A stretch of DNA of 64,000 bases. It comes from Neobacillus niacini (GTDB taxonomy: Bacteria; Bacillota; Bacilli; Bacillales; Cytobacillaceae). The stretch lies in contig NZ_JAMBOX010000011.1 in the NCBI RefSeq assembly GCF_023715785.1, positions 124,001-188,000 of the forward strand, given 5' to 3'. The notes below the pieces were generated by a model. The model was given only the letters and a program-made list of their open reading frames with translations. It was not told the DNA's origin and made no database searches. Shown piece after piece: positions 41,858-50,200 of the stretch. Both the position numbers and the translations under genes were made by a program. Numbering within the stretch: position 1 is the first letter of the stretch; each line of letters starts with the position of its first letter.

Positions 41858-42032
41858 AGATTCAAAGCCCAGCTCCATTGCCGCTCTGACTGTGGCATCA
41901 ATACACATATGTGTCATCATCCCGACAATCACTAGCTTCGTGACGCCGTTTTCTCTTAGTTTGCTTGCTAATTCAGTCCTAAAAAAGCTGTTAGGGGTAT
42001 GTTTGATGATAATACTTTCCTGGGGATACTTA
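41851..42032 (-). pseudogene. Isochorismatase-family cysteine hydrolase, central fragment
   Basis: Minus-strand codons give IIKHTPNSFFRTELASKL, then VIVGMMTHMCIDATVRAAMELGF with the catalytic cysteine in MTHMC, ending at ESTV where the element begins. The C terminus continues at 35704-35544. Upstream of 42032 the sequence turns into a terminator hairpin, so the N-terminal part is deleted too. Confidence 0.85.
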
Positions 42033-42034
42033 GA

Positions 42035-42057
42035 AAAAGCCGAGATTCGGCTTTTTT
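42035..42057. terminator. Intrinsic terminator
   Basis: Perfect 10-bp stem AAAAAGCCGA (42035-42044) / TCGGCTTTTT (42048-42057). No intact gene now lies next to it. Confidence 0.8.
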
Positions 42058-42099
42058 TACTTTAAACCAAATAGGCATAAATAACCGTAAGTGAAGTGA

Positions 42100-42142
42100 C
42101 CCCCTCGAGTTGGACTGAAAGTCCAACTCAAGGGGGTTTTTG
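42100..42142 (+). terminator. Strong intrinsic terminator
   Basis: Stem CCCCCTCGAGTTGGAC / GTCCAACTCAAGGGGG (42100-42136) followed by TTTTT. The stretch from 42143 to 42296 holds no gene I can support. Confidence 0.85.
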
Positions 42143-42296
42143 TTTAAGCGTAAGTAGGTTAAAAATGGAATTCACTTACATTTAAGGAATATGTAATTAA
42201 CGTGGTTGCCAAATTGGTGAATCAACAGGATAACAAATGCGATTAGGCAGTTTGCGGGGCACAATCACAATAATTGATAAGAGAGGAAATTATAAC

Positions 42297-42926
42297 ATGG
42301 GCAAATTTCGTTCTTGGGAATCGAAATTTTTCAAGATATGCGGAATAATGGGAGGCCTCCTATTTATTCTTTTTGGGATAGCATTTGTATACTCACATGG
42401 GACCACGCCCCAAAATAGGATGTTGCGCATTTTTGGCTTCGACCAAGTTGACAGCGTTAACCATCCTACTTTATGCCTGTTTAGGAACAACATTGGTAAG
42501 TTTTCATAAATACGCGATGAAAACAAGTAAGCTGGGACGATTTTCTTATAGGATAGTCCAATTAAGTTATCTAACTCTACTTGTTTCAATCGTTTTGCAA
42601 AACATTGTTGTTGATCCACATACAGAATGGGATTCACCAGTATCGATTATAGGGTGGATCCTGCAAAACATATCGTGGTTACTATTTACGATTGCCATGG
42701 TTATATAACTTTGGTTAATAAAAAAGGATTTTCCTGTCGTATCGGCCCGTTTAGCATTTTATTAGGGTTACTTGCCTTTTTAACCTTTTTTGGAGATTTA
42801 ATGATTTATAGTTTCTCGTCTGGTAGTATCCTTTGGGACATCATCCATGCGGCAATCTATTTCCCGTTTGGATTAGTTTGGATTTTATTGGCTTTACAAA
42901 TTTCAAAACAGGATCCGTTCAATTAA
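42297..42926 (+). pseudogene. Frameshifted gene for a polytopic membrane protein
   Basis: ATG 42297 (GAGAGGAAA upstream) opens a frame with a membrane helix (GGLLFILFGIAFVYSH). After about 42400 the coding signal moves to another frame (TKLTALTILLYACLGTTLVSF, LSYLTLLVSIVLQNIVV), and after about 42700 back to the first (FSILLGLLAFLTFFGDLMIYS, FPFGLVWILLALQIS). Together the pieces make one protein with about six helices, broken by two shifts. No family recognised. Confidence 0.7.
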
Positions 42927-42937
42927 TGAACGCAAAA

Positions 42938-42967
42938 GGGCACCCCCAACCAAACAGGAGGGTGCCC
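42938..42967. terminator. Intrinsic terminator
   Basis: Stem GGGCACCC (42938-42945) / GGGTGCCC (42960-42967) between the membrane-protein pseudogene and the converging CPBP protease gene. Confidence 0.75.
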
Positions 42968-42976
42968 AGCTATTTA

Positions 42977-43867
42977 TTAATTGGTAACCTTGTATTTTCT
43001 CAAAGAAAGGAACAGGAAAATGCCCATCGCAATAGCGGACCACATAAGTGAAATAGCGGGATCAATATTATTGACAACGAATAAGGATGGAATATTGCCA
43101 AAAGACGAATCATCCATCGTAAGGAACCAGCCTAGGAGCATATTGTTGGCAGCATGTGCCCCAATTGACAATTCAGTACTGTTCGTTTTCACCGAGACAT
43201 AGGACCAAATGAATCCTGTTAACAAGTAATCCAGCCCAACCAAGATAGGTGAATAGCCCATTTCGGGATTGATAAAATGGAGCGAGCCGAAAATTCCTCC
43301 AGCAATAAGCGATAAAACCAAAGGGTTCCGAATCCACTTTCCAATTAGCTGCATCAGATAGCCCCTGAAAAAAACCTCTTCACATGTCGTTTGGATTGGA
43401 GTGAGAACTAGTACTAACACAAATAACAGCAAAAAATCAGAAAGACCGATATCATTAATTGAATAATCCCCCGGATTTAGGATCGCGTCAATAATTGTAG
43501 TGGCACTAAGGATGACGAAAAAGGTGATAAATCCATAGCCGACTTTCTTCCAGTCTATGTTTCTATTAGGCGTGATTAACGTCTTAAATTTCCGTTTATG
43601 GATGAAACGAACAGCAACAAAAATACCGAAAATCCAAATGATAAAGGTCGAATTCATTAAAGCAAAATTGAGTAATGGGTCTAGACCAATGTATTCCATT
43701 TTCTCCGCGTCATAATAGGTATTAGGATCCCCATCCGTTCCAACCAAGACCTCACCAATGATGGCATAGGGAATGCCAGCGACGAAGATAAACAGAATGA
43801 TCACAATAAATGACGATAAATACCTCTTCCAGCTATTCTTGCCTTCTTTAACATGAATAAAATCCAT
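42977..43867 (-). CDS. CPBP-family intramembrane metalloprotease
   Basis: A 296-residue protein with about eight membrane helices. The family motifs are present: TCEEVFFRGYLMQ (glutamates and arginine of motif 1), FGSLHF (motif 2 histidine) and GAHAANN (motif 3). Members (Rce1-like, Abi family) cleave proteins in the membrane or serve in peptide self-immunity. It stands alone; no bacteriocin-like gene is next to it. Confidence 0.9.
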   Translation of the reverse strand: MDFIHVKEGKNSWKRYLSSFIVIILFIFVAGIPYAIIGEVLVGTDGDPNTYYDAEKMEYIGLDPLLNFALMNSTFIIWIFGIFVAVRFIHKRKFKTLITPNRNIDWKKVGYGFITFFVILSATTIIDAILNPGDYSINDIGLSDFLLLFVLVLVLTPIQTTCEEVFFRGYLMQLIGKWIRNPLVLSLIAGGIFGSLHFINPEMGYSPILVGLDYLLTGFIWSYVSVKTNSTELSIGAHAANNMLLGWFLTMDDSSFGNIPSLFVVNNIDPAISLMWSAIAMGIFLFLSLRKYKVTN

Positions 43868-43948
43868 TTAGGTTAATCACCATCATTCTTGTAGTTTATA
43901 AAAACAAGAAAATTATTTCATAATTGGGGAAATTAGTCAATGAAAGGT

Positions 43949-43999
43949 GCTGCCATAAAGGCGGCTTTTGGTAGCCTCGCCTTTGAGGCAGCTTTTTTT
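43949..43999 (+). terminator. Hairpin with T-run upstream of the PadR gene
   Basis: GCTGCC (43949-43954) pairs with GGCAGC (43987-43992) around an inner GGCGGC-type pairing, followed by T7. It would stop read-through before the PadR promoter. Confidence 0.6.
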
Positions 44000-44011
44000 A
44001 TTGATATCCTC

Positions 44012-44063
44012 TTGACTGTTATATCATTAAACGATATATTATATTTAATGATATATCATTAAA
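44012..44063 (+). promoter_or_regulatory. PadR promoter with palindromic operator
   Basis: TTGACT (44012-44017), 17-base spacer, TATATT (44035-44040). A perfect 20-bp palindrome TTTAATGATATATCATTAAA fills 44044-44063, and a related half-palindrome TATCATTAAACGATATA spans 44022-44038 across the spacer and -10. This is the expected layout for autorepression by PadR. Confidence 0.75.
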
Positions 44064-44085
44064 TGATACATAAAGGAGGGATAGT

Positions 44086-44424
44086 ATGGCTAGGAATGAC
44101 ACGCTAGAGATGGGGGAATTGACGGACACGGCCTACTATATCTTATTGTCATTAGTCGAAGCCAAGCATGGGTACCTCATTATGCAAACCATTGAGGAAA
44201 TGACAGACCAGCGATTTTCAATCGGGCCAGCCTCGATGTATACCACCATAAAGAAACTGTTAGCTTCTGAATTAATTAAACTATTTGAAGATCATGACCC
44301 AAAACGAAAAACCTATATTGCAACGGAAAAGGGCATTGACCTTTTAAAAAAGGAAGTAAACCGAAGACGGGAAATGGTCATACATGCCGAGGCAGTATTT
44401 AATAGAAAGGGGGAGCAGTTGTGA
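44086..44424 (+). CDS. PadR-family transcription regulator
   Basis: A 112-residue winged-helix protein. ELTDTAYYILLSLVEAKHGYLIMQ is the canonical PadR opening, followed by FSIGPASMYTTIKKLL (recognition helix) and KRKTYIATEKG (wing). PadR proteins repress adjacent genes in answer to small molecules. AAGGAGGG precedes ATG 44086. The gene overlaps the DUF2812 gene by one base, a common PadR arrangement. Confidence 0.93.
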   Translation: MARNDTLEMGELTDTAYYILLSLVEAKHGYLIMQTIEEMTDQRFSIGPASMYTTIKKLLASELIKLFEDHDPKRKTYIATEKGIDLLKKEVNRRREMVIHAEAVFNRKGEQL

Positions 44425-44954
44425 TGAAAAAAGTGAAATATGTACCTAGTGGCGGTTTAGCTTTTTATGAGGAAAAAGAAATGCTGAAGCTTGGCAAATA
44501 TGCTAAAGAGGGTTGGATTTTAGAAAAATTTGCAGGCCTGGGTTATAGTCTAAGAAAAGGGGAACCTCAGGATATTCAATATTCGCTAGATTATCAAAAG
44601 GATGCAGATGAAGAGTATTTTGCCATTTTTGAAGCTGCGGGTTGGTCCCATGTATGTTCTGAAGGAAATGAAATTCATATTTTTAGTGCCCCAACAGGAA
44701 CCAAGCCAATTTATACAGACAAACCAACGATTGTAGAAAAATACGAACGTGAAAAGAAACAAATGGGGAAAACAGCTCTTCCATTCTTCATATCCACTGT
44801 TGTATTTTGGCTGCTTAGTTTCTTAACTAACTGGGGAATGGTCCCAAAAATCCTTTTTCAAGTAATGGGGTTGATATCCCTTGTCATCCTAGTCTTTCCG
44901 GGCTTACCCTACCTTTCTTATCAATATAAACTATTGAAATTGCGAAAGGAATAA
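44424..44954 (+). CDS. DUF2812 membrane protein, PadR partner
   Basis: A 176-residue protein. The N-terminal 110 residues (SGGLAFYEEKEMLKLGKYAKEGW, FEAAGWSHVCSEGNEIHIF) form the DUF2812 domain; two membrane helices follow (ALPFFISTVVFWLLSFL and LFQVMGLISLVILVF). DUF2812 proteins are regularly paired with PadR regulators; their role, perhaps envelope-stress signalling, is unproven. ATG 44424 shares its A with the PadR stop TGA. Confidence 0.88.
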   Translation: MKKVKYVPSGGLAFYEEKEMLKLGKYAKEGWILEKFAGLGYSLRKGEPQDIQYSLDYQKDADEEYFAIFEAAGWSHVCSEGNEIHIFSAPTGTKPIYTDKPTIVEKYEREKKQMGKTALPFFISTVVFWLLSFLTNWGMVPKILFQVMGLISLVILVFPGLPYLSYQYKLLKLRKE

Positions 44955-44961
44955 CAACATA

Positions 44962-45003
44962 AAAGTGCCAGGTACCTCAAAATAGGAAGGTACTTGGCAC
45001 TTT
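44962..45003. terminator. GTGCCAGGTACC-type inverted repeat, bidirectional terminator
   Basis: A 16-bp stem AAAGTGCCAGGTACCT (44962-44977) / AGGTACTTGGCACTTT (44988-45003). It separates the converging DUF2812 and LysR genes and resembles the repeats at 35405 and 47067. Confidence 0.8.
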
Positions 45004-45042
45004 CTTGTACTTTTTTTGAAGGAAATTATGCTCCTGTGCTTG

Positions 45043-45933
45043 TTACATACATGACTGATAATCAATGGGTTCGATTGTAGCTGATTTATTTGATTCGATT
45101 GTTTCCACAAATTTTTCAATTGTTGGTGTTAAGTAATGATCAGCCCTTCTTATAAAAACGGTTTTTATCTTACTATATTGTTCTGGAAGTATATGACATT
45201 GAATGAGTCCACTTTTTTCCAATTGGGTAACTGCTGATTTTGGTACGAAAGTAACGCCAAGCCCCGCGACGACACTTCGCAAGATCGTTTCTAAGGTACC
45301 GAATTCCATTACTTTTTGTGGTGTGATGTTTTGGTCTTTATACCAAGCTTCTAAACGTGCTCGGTATCCACAGCCTTTGCTAAAGCATAGGAATGGTTCC
45401 TCTTTCAACTCTTCAAGTGTGGGGGAGTGCCTATCTGAAATTAGAACAAGTTCCTCTTGAAATACTTCATGTGAAACAAGATCGGGATGGAAGGCTGATT
45501 CTGTAACGAATGCTCCGTCCAACTTATGATTTAATACTTCTTCCTCTAATGTTTCTGTGACACCAGTAAATACAGATAAATCGACATTTTTATATTTCTT
45601 TATATAGTTAGATAATATTTCTGGTAAATGAATGACGGTTTCAACTGTGCCAATTTCTAATTTACCAGACGGTTCATCGTTACTTTGAACGGCTTTTTTC
45701 ATTTCGTCTGTTAACAATAATATCTTTTTACTATAAGTTAATAGTCTTTTTCCTTCAGGTGTCAAACTCATACCTCGACGATGTCGATTAAACAAAGGGG
45801 CATTCAGTTCAGTTTCGAGCTTATGAATTCTCGATGTAATATTCGATTGCACATAACTAAACTCTTTTGCTGCTCCTGTAATCGTTCCTTTTTCTGCCAC
45901 CATCTGAAAAATCTCTAAGTCTTTAAATTCCAC
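45043..45933 (-). CDS. LysR-family transcription regulator
   Basis: A 296-residue LysR regulator. The N-terminal helix-turn-helix covers FQMVAEKGTITGAAKEFSYVQSNITSRIHKLE (given here by its ends); the LysR hinge and a periplasmic-binding-like effector domain follow (GKLEIGTVETVIHLP, VVAGLGVTFVPKS). It is divergent from the EamA transporter gene, with a 27-bp palindrome between them. The usual inference is that it controls that transporter and itself. Confidence 0.93.
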   Translation of the reverse strand: MEFKDLEIFQMVAEKGTITGAAKEFSYVQSNITSRIHKLETELNAPLFNRHRRGMSLTPEGKRLLTYSKKILLLTDEMKKAVQSNDEPSGKLEIGTVETVIHLPEILSNYIKKYKNVDLSVFTGVTETLEEEVLNHKLDGAFVTESAFHPDLVSHEVFQEELVLISDRHSPTLEELKEEPFLCFSKGCGYRARLEAWYKDQNITPQKVMEFGTLETILRSVVAGLGVTFVPKSAVTQLEKSGLIQCHILPEQYSKIKTVFIRRADHYLTPTIEKFVETIESNKSATIEPIDYQSCM

Positions 45934-45981
45934 TTTTTATTCCTCCACGCCCCATTTTTTCTATACATTTTATGATATCAC

Positions 45982-46008
45982 TAATAATGATATAAAACAT
46001 CATTATTA
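45982..46008. promoter_or_regulatory. Palindrome in the LysR/EamA divergent promoter region
   Basis: TAATAATGAT (45982-45991) and ATCATTATTA (45999-46008) are perfect inverted 10-mers around seven bases. A LysR-type binding site is expected in such a place. Confidence 0.6.
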
Positions 46009-46075
46009 TTCGTTTTACAAGATGTCAAAAATGTTCGATTATGTATATGCAGCGGGGAGAAGGAGGCAGAGAAGT

Positions 46076-47041
46076 TTGAGAAATAAAGTATTATTAGGGG
46101 CTATTTTATGTTTTATTGCAGCTGTTTCATGGGGAGCAATGTTTCCTGTAGCACATGCAGCTTTCAGATATATTGATCCCTTTTATTTTACAATCATTCG
46201 TTATGGTTCTGTAACGATTATTTTAGTCTTGATTTTATTATGGAAAGAAGGAAAAAAGGCTTTTCGATTTGAAGGTAAAGGCCTTCACTTATGGTTTTTC
46301 GGTACGATGGCATTTACCGTCTATAATCTGCTAATCTTCTGGGGAGAAAATTTATTAGGAGAATCAGGCGTGATGGAGGCATCAATAATGGAGTCATTAA
46401 TGCCGATGATTTCCATTGTGATTGTATGGATGACTTATAAAAACCGTCCTCCAATATTCACATTGATATGTGTATTCGTGTCATTTATCGGTGCCGTTCT
46501 AGTGATAACAAAAGGTAATATTAAAGCATTTCTGGGTGCGACGGATCATTTTATTCCTACATTGCTTCTATTAATTGCTGTGATTGGGTGGGTCATTTAC
46601 ACGATGGGTGGCAGTAAGTTTGCCGGTTGGTCTGCGTTAAGGTATTCAACGTTGAGCTGTTTATTTGGAACGGTTACAGCCATTGTCGTTGTGGCAGGGG
46701 CAACACTGCTTGGATTTATATCCGTCCCATCGGAAAAAAACATCATAGTTATAATCCCGCATTTATTATTTATGATCATTTTTCCTGGTGTTATTGCGTT
46801 GCTCGGTTGGAACATCGGTGTCAATTTATTATCGCCATTAAATGCACTGTTGTTCATTAACTTTGTTCCTGTTACAACTCTCGTTATTTCGACTTTTCAA
46901 GGCGGGCAGGTCACCACATTCGATCTTGTTGGTACTTTCTTCATAATTGTTTCCCTTTTGTCTAATAATATTTTCTTAAGAATGTTACAAAAGAGAGAAT
47001 CAAAGAATCATGTTCAGGAAGATTTGCTTGAAAATATATAA
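46076..47041 (+). CDS. EamA/DMT-family transporter
   Basis: A 321-residue protein with ten membrane helices in two EamA halves. RNKVLLGAILCFIAAVSWGAMFPVAH starts the first and FIPTLLLLIAVIGWVIYT the second. Such proteins export amino acids or other small metabolites. TTG 46076 is chosen because AAGGAGG lies nine bases upstream; ATG 46022, 18 codons earlier, adds a basic non-conserved-looking stretch. Divergent from a LysR gene that is its likely regulator. Confidence 0.9.
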   Translation: MRNKVLLGAILCFIAAVSWGAMFPVAHAAFRYIDPFYFTIIRYGSVTIILVLILLWKEGKKAFRFEGKGLHLWFFGTMAFTVYNLLIFWGENLLGESGVMEASIMESLMPMISIVIVWMTYKNRPPIFTLICVFVSFIGAVLVITKGNIKAFLGATDHFIPTLLLLIAVIGWVIYTMGGSKFAGWSALRYSTLSCLFGTVTAIVVVAGATLLGFISVPSEKNIIVIIPHLLFMIIFPGVIALLGWNIGVNLLSPLNALLFINFVPVTTLVISTFQGGQVTTFDLVGTFFIIVSLLSNNIFLRMLQKRESKNHVQEDLLENI

Positions 47042-47066
47042 AAATGAATTTTTCAATATAAATATG

Positions 47067-47116
47067 AAAAGTGCCAAGTACTTTCCTGAAAAAATAGGAA
47101 GACACTTGACGCTTTT
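47067..47116. terminator. Imperfect inverted repeat, probable terminator
   Basis: AAAAGTGCCAAGTACTTTCCT pairs imperfectly with AGGAAGACACTTGACGCTTTT across 47067-47116, between the converging EamA and PAP2 genes. It is a diverged member of the GTGCCAGGTACC repeat family. Confidence 0.6.
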
Positions 47117-47119
47117 CTG

Positions 47120-47653
47120 TTATATACATAGCAATAAGTAGGATAAGCCGCCAGCGGATATTCCAAGTATCGCTCCGGCGACCACATCGGAGGGATAGTG
47201 CAAGCCTAAATAAATTCTTGATACCCCGACACAGATTCCCATGAGAATCAAAACAAGGGAAATCGAAGGGACGGCCAAAATATAGGGAGTCATCACGGCA
47301 AAGATAGCCGTCGTATGTCCCGAAGGAAAGGAGTGGTCTTGTAATGGATTTTCTAGTATATTGGTTTCTTCAATCGTCAAATAAGGTCTTTTTCTAGGAA
47401 AAAGTATTTTTGTTATCTGGACGGGAATATGGCTCGATGCCAAAGCAAGAGCACCGGCAATGGCAAGAAGCCGCGTTTCCTTGGACCAGGCTAGGAGATA
47501 AAGCAGAATGGTGGAGAGAATGGTAAAACTCGCCCCTCCCAAATGCGTAACCGTTCGAAAAAATAGATTCAAAAGATAGCGATGAAAATGCCGGTTAATA
47601 TTCTGAAAGACGCGACAATCAAACCCATAAAGGACATGTATTAATTTGCTCAT
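47120..47653 (-). CDS. PAP2-family phosphatase (lipid phosphatase-like)
   Basis: A 177-residue membrane phosphatase with five to six helices. The three-part PAP2 signature is complete: KILFPRKRP, PSGHT and SRIYLGLHYPSDV, containing the catalytic histidines. Possible substrates are undecaprenyl pyrophosphate or phosphatidic acid. It overlaps the upstream glycosyltransferase gene by four bases (ATGA), so the two are translated together and probably act in lipid or envelope glycolipid metabolism. Confidence 0.92.
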   Translation of the reverse strand: MSKLIHVLYGFDCRVFQNINRHFHRYLLNLFFRTVTHLGGASFTILSTILLYLLAWSKETRLLAIAGALALASSHIPVQITKILFPRKRPYLTIEETNILENPLQDHSFPSGHTTAIFAVMTPYILAVPSISLVLILMGICVGVSRIYLGLHYPSDVVAGAILGISAGGLSYLLLCI

Positions 47654-48801
47654 AATCTGCTCCCCGTATAAGGTAATATAGTTTCTTCAAGATGAAAATC
47701 TCCGACCTTCAGGATGAACTGCAGGATCTCTTCAGCTGCATTGGCCCGTAAAAATTGCCGTTGAGATCTGATTATCTTATTTAGCTTTTCTCCATCATTT
47801 TCCAACAACTTGGCTACAGTAAGGGGAACTTCCTTGGGGTTTTTGCACACAACCCCTAAATTTAGAATTTCAGCGAAGGCTGGATTATCCTTCTCTTGTC
47901 CCGGCAATGCTCCGGTGATGATCAGGGGCGTGTTGGCGGCGATCGCTTCAAACATGACATTAGGGCTCCCTCTGGTAAACGCGATATCAGCTGTATGCAT
48001 CAAATCCTGTACATTTTTGGTGAACCCATAAATCTCGACCCTGTCGCCATATTGGGAATTCAATGATTTTTCCAGCTTGGTTTTAAGTTTTTTATTTCTG
48101 CCCGCGACTATTTTCACGGTGCAATCAAAATGGTTGAGCAGGCTTCTGGCGATTTTCTCCATATTTCCTACACCCTCACCGCCGCTCATAATTAAACAGG
48201 TTAACGGTTTCTCCTTTTTATAACGGGGGCGTTGCTGACCGTCCTTGCGAAGAAATCGGGACCGAACGGGGAATCCTGTCATCTTTATCTTCTTGGCCGG
48301 AATCCCAAATTGGGCACACTTGTTTTGGGCTTCTAATGTGGGGCTAATAATGTAATTTGCCCGTCTATCCGCCCAAAGAGGAGAAATGTTCACAAGGTCA
48401 GCGATTAGGGTAATGAAAGGGATGTTTAATTGCTGCTTTTCTAAAATATTCAGGATAGAGCCATTAAAATTAGGGTGAACAGATAAAATGACATCCGGCT
48501 TCACTTCGTCGAGTAAGGTTAGAAATTCATCTTTAATTAGTGTTTCAATAATTGTGTCGACTAAATGAGGGGTTGAAGCAGATAGCTTCCAGATCAGTTT
48601 CCATAGTGTCTCAGAATTTCTGGTGATGGGACCATAGGCTTTCCCGATGGTTGACAGTAATGGCGTGCCCAGCGAAAATCCATCGACAACATGAATTTTC
48701 ACCCGGTAATGGCTTTTAACTTTTTCGCACAGGGATTCTGTAATGCTTCTATGGCCATGCCCAGTAATGTCAGATGAAATAATCAATAGCTTCTTTTCCA
48801 T
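47650..48801 (-). CDS. Glycosyltransferase of the diglucosyl-diacylglycerol/MGDG synthase type
   Basis: A 383-residue GT28-like enzyme related to UgtP and plant MGDG synthase. The opening LLIISSDITGHGHRSITESL is the glycine/histidine-rich acceptor loop; CLIMSGGEGVGNMEKIARSL and FTRGSPNVMFEAIAANTPLII are donor-sugar sites. It would transfer a sugar from a nucleotide donor to a membrane lipid. The coupled PAP2 phosphatase supports a lipid pathway. Confidence 0.88.
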   Translation of the reverse strand: MEKKLLIISSDITGHGHRSITESLCEKVKSHYRVKIHVVDGFSLGTPLLSTIGKAYGPITRNSETLWKLIWKLSASTPHLVDTIIETLIKDEFLTLLDEVKPDVILSVHPNFNGSILNILEKQQLNIPFITLIADLVNISPLWADRRANYIISPTLEAQNKCAQFGIPAKKIKMTGFPVRSRFLRKDGQQRPRYKKEKPLTCLIMSGGEGVGNMEKIARSLLNHFDCTVKIVAGRNKKLKTKLEKSLNSQYGDRVEIYGFTKNVQDLMHTADIAFTRGSPNVMFEAIAANTPLIITGALPGQEKDNPAFAEILNLGVVCKNPKEVPLTVAKLLENDGEKLNKIIRSQRQFLRANAAEEILQFILKVGDFHLEETILPYTGSRL

Positions 48802-48996
48802 CGTACCACCCCTCGTATTAACTTATTGTCAAAAACCATTTATGTCGATAAAGCCATTTCTTATTTTTATTATATTGGGAATTGATTGATTTTTTATTAA
48901 TCCAGTGTAAAAAGTATATATAGATATTGTAATAGGAAAATAGGGACTGGCATAGCTTGGTGAAGATGGCTTATTTGATGAGGATTAAACAAATAA

Positions 48997-49029
48997 ACAA
49001 GACGGCTGCTGCCGTCTTGTTCCGATTTT
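48997..49029. terminator. Intrinsic terminator downstream of the small lipoprotein gene
   Basis: Perfect 10-bp stem ACAAGACGGC (48997-49006) / GCCGTCTTGT (49011-49020), flanked by A-rich and T-rich sides. Confidence 0.8.
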
Positions 49030-49043
49030 TGGATTTATCCTGT

Positions 49044-49220
49044 TTATTGTTCAGAGTTGCTGTCTTCATTTTCAGTACCATCTTCCTGAGGGTTAGCATC
49101 CGTTTCTTCAACGTTTGGATCATCAGAATCTGTACTAGAATCTGAGCAGGCTGTGGCAGCTCCCAATAACATTAATGCAGACATCAAAGCAAATAACCAT
49201 TTTTTAAAACTTTTCATCAT
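49044..49220 (-). CDS. Small acidic lipoprotein (58 aa)
   Basis: A 58-residue protein: basic start (MMKSFKKW), hydrophobic core and a lipobox-like AATAC, followed by a Ser/Asp/Glu-rich tail (SDSSTDSDDPNVEETD). It should be exported and lipid-anchored on the outer face. GGAGG is upstream of ATG 49220. The low-complexity tail gives no functional hint. The 285 bases upstream to the next gene hold nothing I recognise. Confidence 0.75.
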   Translation of the reverse strand: MMKSFKKWLFALMSALMLLGAATACSDSSTDSDDPNVEETDANPQEDGTENEDSNSEQ

Positions 49221-49506
49221 TATTCCTCCCTGCATGTTGCATATTGTTTTACAGTTTTATCTTACAAGCTTTTGAGTGAAATAGAAGTCCATTTTCCAAT
49301 TCTTAACATAACTTAACCGAATTCATAAAACCCTTTAATAATCGCCATTTAATATTTAAAAATAATTAACGAAAATGATGACTTCTTTCACTGGACACGG
49401 GGATTTTATTTTTTTGACAGGCAACTTGTTTTTCTTCCTCATTTCATAGACATTACCATAATTGAACTGATAGAATAATTAGATATATTCGAGAGGTGAA
49501 TTTTAA

Positions 49507-50175
49507 TTGCGAAAAAGAGTAGCATGCTTACACGCCCATTATTCAAATATTGATTATATCGAAAGCGCACTTGCCCCTTATGACATTGAATTCATCCATT
49601 TTGTTGACCCCGGCTTAATGTATCGGGTTACACATGATGAGAGGTTCAATACGGAGGATGCCCAAAATAAAGTGAAAGAACAAATAGAGTGGATGGCCCA
49701 ATGTAATGTGGACGGAATTTTGATCACGTGCACGAACTACATTGCACTTTTACGGGTAGACGAACTCTCCATTCCAGTGCCAATCATAAAAATTGATGAG
49801 CCTTACTTTGAAACTATTTGTAATAGAAGCGATCCACAGATTATACTATTTTCAAATCCCGCGACGGTTGCAGGGACGATGGAGCGTCTCCATCAATATG
49901 CGGAGCTACAGCAAAAATCTTTAAATGTAGAGGTCATGGTCATATATAATACGTTTGAGTTGTTCATGAAAGGTCAAAAACAAGAATATAATCAACAAAT
50001 TTCCAAGTTTCTGCAAAAAATGATCAAAGAAGATAAAATAATCTCCGTTGCTCAATTATCGATGGTTGCGGCAGCGCAGGAAGTGGAGCAGATGACAGCT
50101 AAGCGAATCATTAATCCTTTGGATACATTAATTTCTTCTTTAGTAAACCAGTTAAAAATAGACAGGAAATCATGA
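49507..50175 (+). CDS. Aspartate/glutamate racemase-superfamily-like protein
   Basis: A 222-residue protein with the racemase-superfamily two-domain pattern. ACLHAHYSNIDYIESAL opens it; LITCTNY carries a cysteine in the expected first catalytic position. The second half has ISVAQLSMVAAAQEV, where racemases have the second cysteine; Ala-Gln-Leu-Ser is found instead, so activity as a true racemase is doubtful. It starts at TTG 49507 after GAGAGGTG. The DUF4256 gene follows 25 bases later, probably in the same operon. Confidence 0.65.
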   Translation: MRKRVACLHAHYSNIDYIESALAPYDIEFIHFVDPGLMYRVTHDERFNTEDAQNKVKEQIEWMAQCNVDGILITCTNYIALLRVDELSIPVPIIKIDEPYFETICNRSDPQIILFSNPATVAGTMERLHQYAELQQKSLNVEVMVIYNTFELFMKGQKQEYNQQISKFLQKMIKEDKIISVAQLSMVAAAQEVEQMTAKRIINPLDTLISSLVNQLKIDRKS

Positions 50176-50200
50176 TTAAAATCATATGGAGGAAATAAAT

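Noticed and set aside
41835-42065. Plus-strand ORF of 76 codons at the right end of the element
   Set aside because: It is the shadow of the isochorismatase-family fragment, which is clearly coded on the minus strand.
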